NCBI GenBank assembly: GCA_028554645.1
Contig: JAQOOI010000064.1
Span: forward strand, 1,054,001-1,118,000
Direction of reading: 5' to 3'
Origin: Omphalotus guepiniiformis
Taxonomy: Eukaryota; Basidiomycota; Agaricomycetes; Agaricales; Omphalotaceae
DNA length: 64,000 nt
Below, piece by piece: positions 10,107 through 22,826 of the stretch (positions are counted from its first letter, which is position 1; the number at the start of each line of letters is the position of its first letter). The notes beneath the pieces were generated by a model. The model was not told the origin of the DNA, did not search any database, and saw only the letters and a list, made by a program, of their open reading frames with translations. A program made the translations under genes and the position numbers.

Positions 10107-13100
10107 CTAACTGTGAACGACCTTTTTACGTTTACTTTTTTTGCCGTCCGGTGCCACTTCTTCTGTGGGACCAGACTTGCGTTTGGAGGCAGTAGCCTCT
10201 TTTTTGGTAACCCCGCCCGCCACTTGTGCAAGCTGCTTACACATTTGTGCAGCACCCTTGAACCGATCTGACGTGATCAATCGGTCAGCGAGTTTAGTCC
10301 ACGCTGCCGGATCCCATAACCCTTGAGTAATTCCAGTATCTATACGCTGACTCTGTCTGGCAGCCATCAAAGCCAACTTGAATAAGTCCCTCATCTGGGG
10401 TGCAGTCAAGGAAAGTGTCAGGTCACACGCCTGCGATATGACATCAAACAAGGAGTCGCGCAGTTCTTTGATGAACTGCGAGATTTCCTGACGGTTGAAC
10501 TGCAGTACATTTGCCATGAGAAAGTCAATCTGAGGGAAGGAAAGACTTACATCCGTAGGGAGTTGCGCAATGAGCTCATGAATCAATTGATAGACCTGGC
10601 AGCGTCTATAAACGTTGACAGCTCTACTTGAGAGCTCCAAAAACTCATTTCGAAGGGCCCAGGCATTTGTCCGGTACCGGCGGATAAATTGGCGAAAGAA
10701 CGAAACATTCAACGAAGAATTCTTCCGTAAGACGAAATCATTAAGTGACTCGCGATATGCTGCCAGCACAGCGTCTTGCAGACCGGACTGAAGCAGTACC
10801 TGTGATAAGTAGATGCTGCAGTCGTCGAGGGTGGCTAGGTGTTCGGAGGAGCGTTCGTGCCGTGCACGGTTATGGATTGATTCCAAGATTTTGACGACCT
10901 CAGCACCATCCACAGAAGGCGATACATCCCTAAGTTTTGCGAGCCGAGACCGAAGGATGCTTTGCGCCTTATCCGACAACTGATTTTCGTCGGAACTGGA
11001 CCGAGTGACTAGGTCAATGAGGGGAATGACGAGCCGAACGATAAATGGGCTTGTGGGCTGTCTCTTTATAAATATATCGACGAGATCAAGAACGCGATTC
11101 TTGAAATGCGTGGCTTCCCGTTGAGCATCAAGGGCTACCCAATCCTACCGGTCAGTATGTAAAAGACATCGATCAAAGAAATATATACCTTTGGAGGCCT
11201 TCTTGTCGTTCACTCTCGACCTGAACACTTCTGCGAGTTTTTCATCGATGGCCATCATCTGTTCATCATCCATCAAATCCTCTTCACTATCCTCGTCTTC
11301 TTCATTTGCAGCCTCTATCCCATTGACCGACAGTGCTTCTAGAATCTTTTGACGCAACTCCTCATCACCCTCTTCATCGTTGCTATCTTGGCTGTCGTCG
11401 ATATCACCGGTTTCGCTAGAGGAACAATCTTCATCATCTTCGCCCTCGTTATCTTCGCCCTCATCATCTGTTGAATCAACGGAGTCCTCGGCCGTTGGAT
11501 CACGAGACTCCAATTGCTGTACGCGAAGTCATTGGTATTATACAGACTTCAGGCATGAAACTCAACTTACAGCGAGAATTAGTCCGAAGGTGGATTCTTT
11601 AACCTCCTTAGAAATCAAGGAAAATGCCTGGTTCCCGATCGTCCGCATATACACAGTGGATCTTTCCATGAAGCCAATTATCGTGTCAACGATTATATCG
11701 ATCGGCTCGGCGTCACCATCGTGGTCTTGTTCGGCGGATTCACGCCCTGCTTTCTTAGATTTTTCTAATGCAAACATTCGAGTAGCGGCATCCACACAAG
11801 CCTGGATAATACGTTTAGCTCCGAAAGTATCTTGGCTATGGTGGACCATACCTGGATGATGTCAGATGACATTAACTCTTCCGAACAATATTGCTGTATC
11901 AAAGAAGCCAACAATAAGAGCTTCGTCCCGCTGGCCACCTCCTTCTTGTCATCGGAAACCTTTACAGAAACGATTGAATGCAAGACCAATGACTAGCCAA
12001 TTAGGCACCGACCTTCTCTAATTTTCTGGCAGTCGCTACAACCATCAATTGCAGAGCTGCGTCATTCTCATCCCTGTCCAATATCGAGGAGACGTGCTTT
12101 GAGTCGTTGTTGAGCGTTTCAATTGTCTGCAGAACCTTCCAGACCCAGAACTCGCCGTCAGAGGCTACACCAGGGGATTTCGTGGTTGCTTTATCTGATG
12201 TGATATATCTCAGATGACACCCAAGCATATGTTCAAGCGACCAACCTCCTTTGATTGCAGTCGCCTGGTTGGTAAGATCAGCCAGACAGCTCAGCAATTT
12301 ATCCCGGCACAATTGTCTCAGTTCATCAGAGAACTGAGGTTTGGGTACCGCCCGTAACTTGCAGAAAATTAGTTCAAGCAACAAAAAATATCGCGAGGGT
12401 CTTACTCCGATGAATGAACTTTTCTCCGACTTCTTGTTCACCACAAAGAATCCGTTTACTACGAGCCAGTCAAGGACAGATTGGATCCAGTCATCACTCT
12501 TGGAGATTGCACCGTTACGAATCAAAGCAGTAAGCTGATCGATGATCCACCGCCTCCGACCGTTAATAGCTTGGACGTCAACGTCTGCAAGTCTTGCTTT
12601 ATACAACAAATGAGAAGAGCGAAAAGAAACATACTCTGTGTCATTTGTTTGCCGAAGCAAGTAGGCAATGTATTGCTTGATATCATCAGTATACATGGAC
12701 GAGAGAATGGACTCGACAGTTTTGGTTTTTGTAAGCTTGTCAAATTGCTGGCTACCATGAACACCAGTCAGTTGCAGGATAAGAGCGAAGCCTATTTTCG
12801 GATTGCTTTGAACGAAGGCTTGAATTTCAGTTACCTGCCTCGGTGTTCAGCGAAACTAAGTTCTTCATATTTAACTGAGTGGCCTCACCGTCTGTTTGGC
12901 TATTTTGTGCAGATAACGGTCACGCTTGGATAAGTGATTAATCAAGGTCCTCATGAAATTTTTGGTAAATAGCATGGGTATGTTGTCCTCGGAAACACGA
13001 GGCAAAGCCCTCTGAAACACTTGAAATCCCCAATATTTGCGTTCTGGGGAAGAAGTAGAGGAGAACAACGATTCTATGATCAAGAATCAAGACGAAGTTG

Positions 13101-14201
13101 TACGGAGGATCAGGTGCTAAGCTCACCGTCAACGACGATGCGAAAGAACTCCGGGAAACTATTCAATGAGCCAGTAATCGGGCCAGAGAAGCGATCTAAA
13201 ATGATATTCCATACAAAGTGGAGCTGAGGCTTCCAAGAGCTGGCTGCATTTTTGGGTATATCCTGAACTTCAGAGTCAATATCGCTCTCCTGAAGCCTAT
13301 GTTAATTCAAATTGACAAGGCAATGTCAAGAACGTGAGTGACCTTGAGAATTGATGCCAATGTTTGAAGATTTGGATTGCTTAACAGGTCTGAGGATTTG
13401 AAAGTCGGGGCTACGAGCGTTCTCCAGTCTGGCCCGGTGAATGAGCTCTGAAGCTTGAGAGCTAGAGCAACTTTCTCCGGAGACCACACTTTATTCTCGA
13501 CAAAGAGATGCTGAACAGTAAAGTTGAGAGCCTCATCTTTCCACGTTACATCTGCGTCCTTCAAAACATCCACAGCTGAACTTATACCCCACCAGGCACT
13601 CTCTCGAAGCCATGACTTCTTTTCCCCTAATGCCAGAAGTTGCGATATGACCTCTTGGAAACCAGAAAGAGACGAGGCGAGAGTTTCCGAAGATTGTGAG
13701 GTGGGTAAGGGTTTTGTCCGCACGAGCAACTTGGATTGTATGATAGCAGTCATACCGAACAAACGCGCGAAAAAGATATCGCGCTCTTCCTGGCCTGTCA
13801 TTGACCCTTGTGGTTTTGTAGCATCCATTATAAGAGAATACACTTGTGAGCATGTCACAGTGTCCAGACGAGAAAGGAGCTTGAAAAGAGGTGAGGCTCG
13901 ACGCGGCTAGCTAGAGTTTCGTCGAAAAGCTCACCTCAGTTAATGCAACTGAGAATCCCAATCTACTACTCTCCCTAGGACTTGCAAGTCCTCGTATAAG
14001 ACGGCGGACAGAGTAAGACACATCTTGAGCATTCAGCAACTCCAAAGCATCCGCCGATTCTTCATCTTCCTCACTTGGACTGGGAGCCTTGAACTGATTT
14101 TGGAAGTGCTCTAACGTAGATATCAATTTGACAGAAGCTTCTATGCGCTCAGTTTTCGAAGCTGAAGAGAGATGCCAGAACAAGGGCAGCGTCGTCGACA
14201 T
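10107..14201 (-). CDS. POL5: POL5/MYBBP1A-type nucleolar protein (DNA polymerase phi)
   Basis: Essential nucleolar protein for ribosomal RNA synthesis and processing; despite the name it is not thought to act as a replicative polymerase. The start at 14201 gives LPLFWHLSSASKTERIEAS and then VRRLIRGLASPRESSRLGFS, the family signature in the first HEAT-like repeats. Further repeats run through the middle, for example GFQVFQRALPRV and KTFGAKRIIQACVDA-like segments. A long acidic stretch (11230-11510, rich in Glu/Asp/Ser) lies between the repeats and the C-terminal region, as in relatives. The C-terminus (10107-10979) is helical and ends in a basic Lys/Arg tail, GKKSKRKKVVHS, a likely nucleolar signal. 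About ten introns are needed. Single reading chains in minus frames support one gene of roughly 1,150 residues. Confidence 0.9.
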
Positions 14202-14500
14202 ACGAAAAGTTCAGAATCAAGGGAGCGGGAAAGCAGGAAAAAAGTCAGCCTTCTTGCCGTGAAGTACTCGGCGTCCACAAAAGTAGCCGAGCGACGTTTT
14301 TTTTTTGTCTTATATGTAACTCTTTCCTTATCCCCGTCTAATAATGCATCGTAATTAGATTGCATATAAAGCATACACTACATTGTAAACTACGATTCCG
14401 ACCATTAAAGTATAGACCGTAAAATAACCCATAAACAACGTGTTTTAAATTACGAGGCAGCAGTCAAACCTATGTAGCTTGCATGGAACATTGATAACTT
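14202..14500. other. Intergenic: POL5 promoter side
   Basis: The stretch is AT-rich, with a T-run at 14297-14306 and TATATAAAG-like sequence around 14363-14372. It should hold the POL5 promoter and the 3' end of the downstream minus-strand gene. I see no coding pattern. Confidence 0.4.
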
Positions 14501-15357
14501 CTAATCAATATGCACTGAATGCCCTTTGAGTCCAAGCCTACATTTCTCACAGTCTGCTCGAGGTCCCATGGTGAATCGTTGATGCCTCCTCGAGGGAGAA
14601 GAAATATCAGCGCTGGATGGCGAAGTGGCAATGCACATGGGACTGTCAATCAGTGGGGTAGTTGGTCGAATGGATGTGAATCCCATATGGACTGCAACGT
14701 CAGGAGTAGGTGGTAAAACATGAATGGAAGGAGGAGGAATATGTTGCTGAGGTTCCGACTTGCCTATGGCTGATCCGTTGTTTTGCGAAGTGAAGGGAAT
14801 GTGGGGGACGTGATGAGATGCTACTTTTGGAGCAGGCCGTATATGAGCTGATTGCCCAGGAGAGTCAAAACTGGTTCGCAACGGTGGTAGCTGGGACCTG
14901 CTCATGACCATGGCAGGTGGCGCACTGCACAAAACTTTCTACAAGCCATAGGTCAGCGCAGAAAGATATAAGATAATGACCGCACTTCGTGTTCTTCAGG
15001 CACCATGGAATCTGCGCCATGATCGAAAGGAGGCGTCCCGGCACCAGTAGTGTTGATAGTCAGGCCACTGGCTTGTTGAACCCAGTCTTCAGACGTGTGC
15101 CTGCTACTGCTGGCTGAGCTAGAGCTCTGAACGGAATGAAAGGAATAGGGCGTGGGGCGACCACTGTCATGGGCAAGCGAGAGTCGTTTCTGCCACAAAT
15201 TGTGAAACTATCCAGACCTCAGAGCAGAGGACGCGCTTACTGTTGGACGGTTGGGCGAGCATGAATCATCTGGTGAACGTGCCCGTTTGGAGGATGTTGA
15301 GTAACCTTGCAAAAGGCGAAGTGGGGAAGACTGAAGATCCACTTCCATCTGCATCAT
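14501..15357 (-). CDS. Disordered hypothetical protein with a C-terminal CxxC
   Basis: I do not recognise a named family. The likely start is the pair of ATGs at 15357-15352, giving MMQMEVDLQSSPLRLLQGYS, then KRARSPDDSCSPNRP up to a GTAAGC donor. A second exon begins WQKRLSLAHDSGRPTPYS and is Ser-rich (SSSSASSSRHTSEDWV). A third (from about 14940) is rich in Pro, Ser and His and ends FTMGPRADCEKCRLGLKGHS. The short Cys-x2-Cys with a nearby His is the only hint of a metal site, too little for a known zinc finger. The conserved look of the last 25 residues suggests that they are the functional part. Total about 270 residues. Confidence 0.6.
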
Positions 15358-15621
15358 AAGAACGATGTGGTTTCAGAACAAGTTCGCGCCGGGAGATTAG
15401 ACACGAACAATCATCTCGCGTCACACCAGTCACACTGAGTTAGCAGTGAGTCCCTCTGAGTTCCCGTCACACAATGTCACACATCATTACAACTCTCCAG
15501 TATATAGCACAGCCTAATACACCGTTTTATATTCAATTGCGTTCTACGTACATGATATTTTTTTCTAGTCTACAATCAGGAAAAAAAGCAAGCAAAAAGA
15601 ACAACACAGCAGGTTTGATAT

Positions 15622-18509
15622 CTATCCTTGGACCTTGAGCTCAGACCTTGGTAACTTTGGTTCGCCCTCAGCGTAAAGCTCACCCGTCTCAGTGCGAAGC
15701 ATGTCGTTAAGCCAGGCACCCTTGGGTTGGAGCTTTACACCTCGAGCCGCATACATGACTGCAAGGTATAACCAAGCTGCTGCATTGCCAACCGTCCCAA
15801 CCTCGTCAGACACATGAGTCTTGGCATACTGGCTCATCTTCTTGTATAAAGCTTCATCTGCCCACAATTCCATCAGATGCTTCGCAACAGTGGCATTGTC
15901 GCCTGGTGCAGTCAAGAATCCACTCTTGCCATGCTCAACCTGCAAGGGAATACCACCAGTCGTAGAGGCAATAATCGGGATTCCAGCATGGATAGCTTCA
16001 GAAACTTTGACTTCGAAACCCTCGCGAGTAGAAAGCTGAAGCGCGATCCTGGCATTGGACATCAGCGCATTGAGTACTAAAAGGAATTGAGATATCAGCC
16101 TTGCAGATTTCATGATTGATTTCAGACTTACATTGATCGCTAGGCGGTAATCTCATGACCACGATATCCTTCGCATACTCCCTATATTGGTCCGAGTAGA
16201 TGATCTGGATGACCTGATCATAGATGATGCTGGCGTCAGGGTCGTCGACAGCACCATGTCCACAAATGAGCAGTTGAGGAATCTCATTCTCATCCAAATT
16301 GGGAGACAGTTGCTTCCTGAAACGCGCGTAAGAGTCGATGACGCTAGGGATTCCCTTTGCCGGGTCAAAGCGAGCCACCTGAACAAAGTATTCGCGGGCA
16401 GGCCATTTCAATTCGTTCATCTTTTCCCTCAAGCAAAGACTACGGAATTCTGCCATGTAAAACGCAGAGTCCCATACATCGAGGTCCTTGTTGAGTCCGT
16501 CAAGCCTGAGAGGAGAAGAGAATCAAGACCTATGGAGCAGGTGACATATGTTATGCGAACTGACCAATCGGTAGCAGCCCCCAAAAGTGCTAATTTCTCA
16601 ATTGGAACATCGTCTGGGACGAACTTGCTCACAGGATGGCCTGTGGAGATTACGAACTTAATCCGGAAAGGCTACCGAGTAGTGAAAAGAAGTTACATAC
16701 TGATAAACAAATCTGCAAGCTGAATATTGTTCCAAAGGTATTTCCACACCTCTTCTTGAGGTGACCCAGGTACGTGAACTAAATCACTTCGGATCTCGAT
16801 GTGTGAACGATAGATAATAGGCAATCCTGGTCGGACCTTGCGAATCAAGGGAATAAGTCCCGGCATCTGAGGGTCATCTGAACATTGATTTAGGATTGAG
16901 CGTTAACGAGTTGACCATGCATGTGGCCTACCAATGAATGCTATATCGACACCGCCGGGAGCCAAGGGCCCACCTTCGGCAGTCCAGCGAAGACCGTTTT
17001 TGAGAATCCACGCATCGAAATTTTCCTTGGCTTCATGAGTCAACCGGAGATCGGGAGCAGCAACGCCTTGCAATATGTTGTGATTGTTCTTTGTTGTCCT
17101 GAAAACGCTTGGAGATGGGTTCGGCACGTACCTATGCCGAGTTCGGCGTGAGCAGGGATGTAGACGAAATGAAAAGGGGTGGAAAATATAGATTGACAGG
17201 TGGTAATGTGGGGTAGTGCGGGGTAGATGTCGTGAGAGTAGAATGCTATTGGCTTTTGGACCGAGGTGAAGTAGAAGAAGTAACACACGTACCACGCAGC
17301 ATCAACATCAAGCAAGGTGAGGAACCTAATAAGAGCATGGCGCATCTATGAATTCCAGCAATCAATTACTCATGGACACTGAGAATTGAATCGTGTCGAA
17401 AACTGCTCACTAAAGCAACACCACCTGAGCGGAGAAAAGGTGCTAATCAGCGCACGGACTTGGTGACAAGAGAAAGTGATAACTTGCCTCCTTGAGGTGT
17501 GGATGAGAAGAAGCCAATTTTAATTTTCTTCTCCCGCAATTCATCAGCTAGTTTGATGACCGCATTCCACGTTCTGTGAAGTGGATGTTGGAAGCCTTGT
17601 GTGTGTGGAAAGACAAGAAACGTACCCCGTTCCAACCGTCTTCCTATACTCGTCTAAATCATCAAGTAAATGTATTTTTCCAGCGGCGTCTACTGTGACC
17701 TGGTTACGAGGCCCAATAGTCAGACGAGGGTTATTATTGGGACCATAGTACATGATACACTTCCGAGCGGCCGAATCGGCTTGCTCGTCCAAAGTACGAG
17801 GGATGGGAAGTTTGCCAGACGTGCCGAAACCCAACTGAGGAGCAGCTGCAGACAGATGACTGGACTCCACATAGACTGTTGGGGTCTCGGCACCCGAGGG
17901 CACATAAGAACCTGTCGTGGACGAAATGCGATGCTTGACATTCGGCCTAGTAAGAGAATCGGTGTGAAAAGGTTTGATGTTGAACACGACAGGCACAATA
18001 TCCATATCTAGCCAGAGGCGGGTACAGATGTTTGGTGACTGAGCAAACGGTGAGCAGATCGAACATGGGAAGTCAAGTAGAACAGCTTACCTCCCTTAGG
18101 AGGGACAAAGTGACACCGGCACCGAGGAACTTGCAAAGATGATCATTAGAGAATTTGCGAAGGGTATCCAAAACGTGTTTCTCAATCTGTGCGCTTGTCT
18201 TCTCGAGATCGCCCGACTTGAAGGGAATAATCGTGGATGAGAAGTCCGTGCTATAAACTGAATCGTGGATCGAGATCGCGATCTCGAACTGGGTATTGTT
18301 GCTGACCATGCTGCCTGCAATACCTGCCCACATGGGCTATAACGCGATTGATTCATTAAGAGATGAGCATTGAGAATACGAAGACATACAACAAGATGGG
18401 TGAAGGCTGCTGCGACATTAGGCTTCTGCTTGCTGCTTACGGCGGAAGAGAGACGACGGCGAACGGCAGCAGAGGGAACAGATTCGAATTCATGGGGCGT
18501 AGGAGCCAT
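15622..18509 (-). CDS. Trehalose phosphorylase (retaining type, GT4-like)
   Basis: Splits trehalose with phosphate into glucose and alpha-glucose 1-phosphate, or runs in reverse; cytosolic and important in mushroom carbohydrate reserves. The start at 18509 gives MAPTPHEFESVPS and RRRLSSAVSS. Next come MWAGIAGSMVSNNTQFEIAI, FNIKPFHTDSLTRPNV, RTLDEQADSAARKCIMYYGP, and the first Rossmann part GFFSSTPQGG ... MRHALIRFLTLLDVDAAWYV. The C-terminal GT-B half has YFVQVARFDPAKGIPSVIDS, LLICGHGAVDDPDASIIYDQ and the phosphate/donor loop LSTREGFEVKVSEAIHAG with GGIPLQVEHGKSG. It ends LPRSELKVQG. At least ten introns. The protein is near 730 residues, the normal length for basidiomycete enzymes. Starts divergently from the TFIIB-like gene, 120 bases away. 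Confidence 0.94.
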
Positions 18510-18629
18510 GATGAAAGGATGAAGGAGGAAATGGAGACATGACTGGGGTTTATATAGGGAAATGAGGCAAGAGAATCAGAATACAAGGGTCCAGATTCAG
18601 TGCTTACATAATACTTATTTCCTTGCACC

Positions 18630-20555
18630 ATGTCTGTCATCTGCCCAGACTGTCGTCTTCCTCTTCTCTGGAACGACGACGCTATCTCTGCTGTCTGCAC
18701 CTCCTGTGGCGCTCTAGCAGATCCTTCACAGTCCTTTCTTTCTTCTCCTCAGTACTCTGATGTACAGCCCTCGCTGTCCACAACTCTAAAACGTTTTCGT
18801 GCAGGGTCAAACTGGGCTCTTGCGGGCCAGAGCAAAGAAGCCAGGTTCTCGAAAAATACCGTAAGCTTCCCATGCGTGTTTTCCACATCTTATACTCATC
18901 TTCTTGCCCTGTAACAGTACTCTATACACCAGTTCATCAATTCACTTGCACTCGCTCTATCTGCTCCCGGTCTATCGCCCCGAGCATGCACCTTGTTTGA
19001 TCAAGCAATGTCAAAGGGGTCATACCGTTGGGGAACGAAAGCCAAACTTGTCGCCGGTGTCTGTCTATCCATCGCTTTGAGAGAATCTGGTCGTCCGGAT
19101 ACCCTCAAGGACATCTCTTACCTCATAGAGCAGCCTCCTCTGAGCCTCACACGCACTCTCGCTTCCGTGCTCTCGGTGCTCAACTTGGTTCTCCCTTCGT
19201 CCGAGCTAAGTCACTACCTTCCAACGCTTCAATCTCATCTATTTTCTGCCATCCAGCAACCTCCCGAGTCCTCCGGGTTTCATCTATCATTATACTCGGA
19301 ATTAAAATCCATATCAATTCAATCTGCTACAGAGACGGCGCGCTCATTGATGGAGCTACTGCCTCGTTTTTCTTCAGACCTTAATCTAGCACATTCGTTA
19401 GGTGCACTAGCCTCCGCTGCTTTGATTCTCGGGCTGGAAGCAGAGAAACGCGGCACTTTGCCACATCTAGCTGATATCTCCATTTATTTTGCCACTCGGT
19501 TTCAAATATCCAAGGGGACAATAATGCTTCGCTACAAGAACATGCAGGACGAAATAGCCAAATGGATAGAAGAGCTACACTGGCTGGACTCGTATCATAA
19601 ATCTGGTTCGCGGTCCAAGCTCTCCAAGAGGTTGCTATGCGCTAGAGGACTGAAGGATGCTATTGATTGGAAAGACGAGATTTGGAGAAAGAAAGTTGAA
19701 GCCAGTGAGCGGCCCATCCTAGTGCTTGATTTGGACGAGGGATCGAGTGTCACAGAAGCGGTACCATCCAGTTCCGACTCTTGTAGCACAATGACAACGG
19801 ATTTGGACACTGTTTCCGCGCTCTCGCGCCCTCGAAAGAAGAGCAAAGTTAGTCGGACATTAAATGACGCCACTGAATTTCTAATCAACCCGCATTATGG
19901 GCATACACCATCTTCTTCGGCCCCAGAAGCCGTATCTGCTCGTTCCAAAGTGGGCGCATCTCTTAATCCTTCTACTTTTCCTTCCTATCTGCTTTCTGTA
20001 TCTGAGCCTGTAGCGGGAATGCACAGATTGCCTACACGTTTACAGCTTCTTTCGGTTGCCCGCGGCGGCGCTGAGGCCAACGCCATTTCCGATGAAGAGT
20101 TGTTCGCTGAGGGAGAGTGGGAAGCCATGCAAAGGACACCTCAGGAAATACAGGTACTGCAAGAACATTGGCGTCGTCAAGGCGTCCTAGCCGCACTTGA
20201 GAAAGCTAATCAGGTTCACGAACGGAGGTCGAGACCAGGCAAAGGTACGAAGGAAAAGGAGCAGGCAGGCACAAAACAAGTTCCGAAGTCGAAGAGAATC
20301 GATTTGGACGCCTTCGCTCTGTTCATGGATGGAGATGGTGCAGATAATGATCTTGATACCGGATGCGCCGAATTCCTAGGCCTACAGTCTATTGAGGACG
20401 ACGATGAGGACGAAGAAGTAGAGCAGCAAAGTCCCTTTGCCTCACACACACACAGGCAAGCAATTGATTGCGAGGAGGTGGTTTTAGATGAGTGGCGACC
20501 ACCTTCGCCTGATCTTGGAAGATCCCTTGACGTGCATTACGACGAAGAGTGCTAA
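18630..20555 (+). CDS. Divergent TFIIB/BRF-like protein: zinc ribbon plus cyclin folds
   Basis: Two exons, 18630-18860 and 18918-20555, joined in phase 0 across a 57-base intron, give 622 residues. The first 30 residues hold a zinc ribbon, CPDC-x15-CTSCG, as in TFIIB and Brf1. A first cyclin-like repeat follows (YSIHQFINSLALALS ... GSYRWGTKAKLVAGVCLSIA ... LKDISYLIEQPPLSLTRT) and a second around residues 200-290 (AHSLGALASAALILGLEAEK ... ISIYFATRF). The rest is disordered and acidic at the end. It lacks the long conserved Brf1 C-terminal domain as far as I can see, and the cyclin repeats are far from canonical TFIIB. It could be a fast-evolving BRF1 or a lineage-specific factor. The fold call is supported; the polymerase it serves is not known. 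Confidence 0.7.
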
Positions 20556-21017
20556 CTAGCATCATGATCTCCTTGCGATACAGCCTTCAATTGTTTTCTT
20601 CACCTCATATTCATCTTGTTTATCATACTCAGCTTCATCATCTTGCATCTTCATATCGCAATTTAAGTGTATATCTTCGCATCGAAAATTCGCACACATT
20701 TGTATCATAGTTCTATCCTCGCTGAATCAGACTGTACCTACCTTTCAGACATCCATCATTCACTAGAAAGACATCTACTTACTGATTGTGAGCCAATATA
20801 GCTCGAGTATTTAGTCTGCCTCGACCCTATCATCAGTGCAGGTATCGTCAGTTTCGAGTACATATCCCTGGGTTGGACAATCCTGAATTTATAGCCCGAA
20901 TCTATCAAATATGGGCAACACTACTTTTAAAGTGTTCGATGAGAGACATGCGGCCCGAGAGAAGTCGTGTAATTAAAGGTATTCGATGAACTTCGCAATA
21001 ATAACACAGTAACCATC
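20556..21017. other. Intergenic between two convergent genes
   Basis: The 3' flanks of the TFIIB-like gene (plus) and of the PAP2 gene (minus). The sequence just after 20555 is T/C-rich (CTTCACCTCATATTCATCTTG), as expected for a fungal 3' UTR. No open frame or RNA gene is supported. Confidence 0.4.
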
Positions 21018-22756
21018 TTAAGTGGACTCGATGTCCCCTGTAGAATAATTAAAGAAGAGCATACAGAGATAACGGATTTGAGACTTACCTTCGTGTCCCT
21101 CCCGCCACATTTCACGTAGTGAACCTGGATCCGGGCGCCTGACAGTCCCCTCCGGTGTTTCTGCCAATTCAATCGTGGTTCCCGGTGCATGAGGAGGTGT
21201 AGCATCCGAGTAGGATTGCCCTTGGTTCAAAGTATGCGCAAAGTCACTTTCGTCCAAGCCAGACGGGGGCCGGTGATGATGTAGGGGCAATGCATCTTGT
21301 TCGCGTTTGACGCGGGGAGAATATGGTTTGTGAGATAACTCGGAGCCGAGGCTTGGGTAGTACTGGCGGTATGCAAAATATGACATGACAGTGCCCAGGA
21401 TGGATCCTACTAGAACGTCTTGCCAATGGTCTGAACAAAACCATTAAAATCGACCTTGAAGATTGTATCAATAAGTGACCTACGTCGATAATCCATGGTC
21501 CGAGATATGGCCACTAGTGCCGCCCCAGCAAAAGGGGTCAATGACAACCATGCTTTACCCTAGAGGATAGGTTAATGATTTAGTGATAAGAATATGCTAA
21601 TAACCAGCGCGTACTGACAGCGTGACCTCTATGATCAAAAAGGTGGAGTTTTCCTGCTAAATAAAAAGCCAGAAATCCAAGCCCAGCAAACGACACTGAA
21701 GTTTGACATTTCAATCATCTGCAATAAAGATCTCGTAGCCTTGAACGTACAGCTTGAGTGCCCTGAGGGGAAACTACGAAAGCCGTCCCGTAGGATTGCG
21801 AGGTCACCTTGGGTACATATGGCTGCTGTGGATAGGCCGTAAGTTGGGTCGGTCGAGCCATTGATGGGCTGACAACGGTCGATGATATCTGAGAGTTGTC
21901 ACGATACCAGTATTAGAATAACAACCAAAGCATACACACCAGGACGCGGCCGGCCTACGGTAACTTTCGTAAACTGAGTGATGGACCCTGTGATAGTAAG
22001 TCCAAGGATCACTGCAAAGCCGTGATCACATATGAAATCTCTGATATCATTCGCAGTGATAAATAAATGACTGAAAACGCACATCCTAAGGTACCTGTAT
22101 ATCACATTAGTCCAATTCCGTCCAGCGGCCAAAGGAGGTGAAGAGGCAAACCGTTGTGCAAGTCCCACCAAGAGCGTATTGTTAGAAGGTTTATGATGGG
22201 CTGAAGGAGTAGGGGCGCCACAACAGCTATCAGATACAAGGCGTAGTCCTGGTGTAGATATCAATGTTGCCGTCAACAGTATGAGGTAGGATTGTAAACG
22301 GCTCACAGGAACCCGCTCGTGCACAGCAAAACTACACGGCTTATGAGTAGTATCCGAGGAGCAACAAGATGGTAACATACGTATGCCGAAGGCTAGAAAG
22401 ACGAGCGTTAGCATATAGTGATACAGGGCGAGATTGTGGGCGCCAAAGCGGCACGCACGAAGTGTCCGATAGAGAAAACTGCCTCTTGAATCCTTCAACT
22501 TTGTTGAGGGAAAAGAATATCGCTCTGGAACGAAGGAAAGTGAGAAACAAACACGTATGGGTGTAGAGAAGACATACGCTAAAGCAATGGTAAGAATCCT
22601 AGTGAAGTGATCAACGCGTGAATGTTTGAACAAGGGAATATCAATAAATACGCACCAATCCGGGGCATAGGATAAGAGTAGTTTACGCCTTCTTGTAGAA
22701 GTGATACGTCCCATTCTCATTTGAGAGTAATTGTCAGAGAGGCGCAAATAAGGCAT
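21018..22756 (-). CDS. PAP2-family lipid phosphate phosphatase
   Basis: Integral membrane phosphatase that removes phosphate from phosphatidic acid, diacylglycerol pyrophosphate or related lipids. The start at 22756 begins LRLSDNYSQM and a basic stretch GRITSTRRRKLLLSYAPDW. Hydrophobic segments alternate with loops. The PAP2 signature is complete: motif C1 KVTVGRPRPG (near 21960), motif C2 FRSFPSGHSS (near 21775) and motif C3 SRTMDYR ... HHWQDVLVGSILG (near 21430-21510). The C-terminal tail is hydrophilic, Ser/Pro-rich, and ends EGHEGDIEST after a last small exon (stop at 21018). About eight introns. Closest in layout to yeast Dpp1/Lpp1-type enzymes; substrate choice cannot be read. Its start is 70 bases from that of PPP4R2 on the other strand. 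Confidence 0.88.
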
Positions 22757-22826
22757 CCCACTGTCTACAGTGACGGTACAAAGCCGCAGCTCTCACGTAC
22801 TGCCTCTTTCTCTCCACTCATCATTT
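22757..22826. promoter_or_regulatory. Shared promoter of the PAP2 and PPP4R2 genes
   Basis: The two start codons point away from each other with 70 bases between them. The run CTGCCTCTTTCTCTCCACTC at 22799-22818 is a pyrimidine stretch close to the PPP4R2 start, a common feature of fungal core promoters. Confidence 0.5.
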
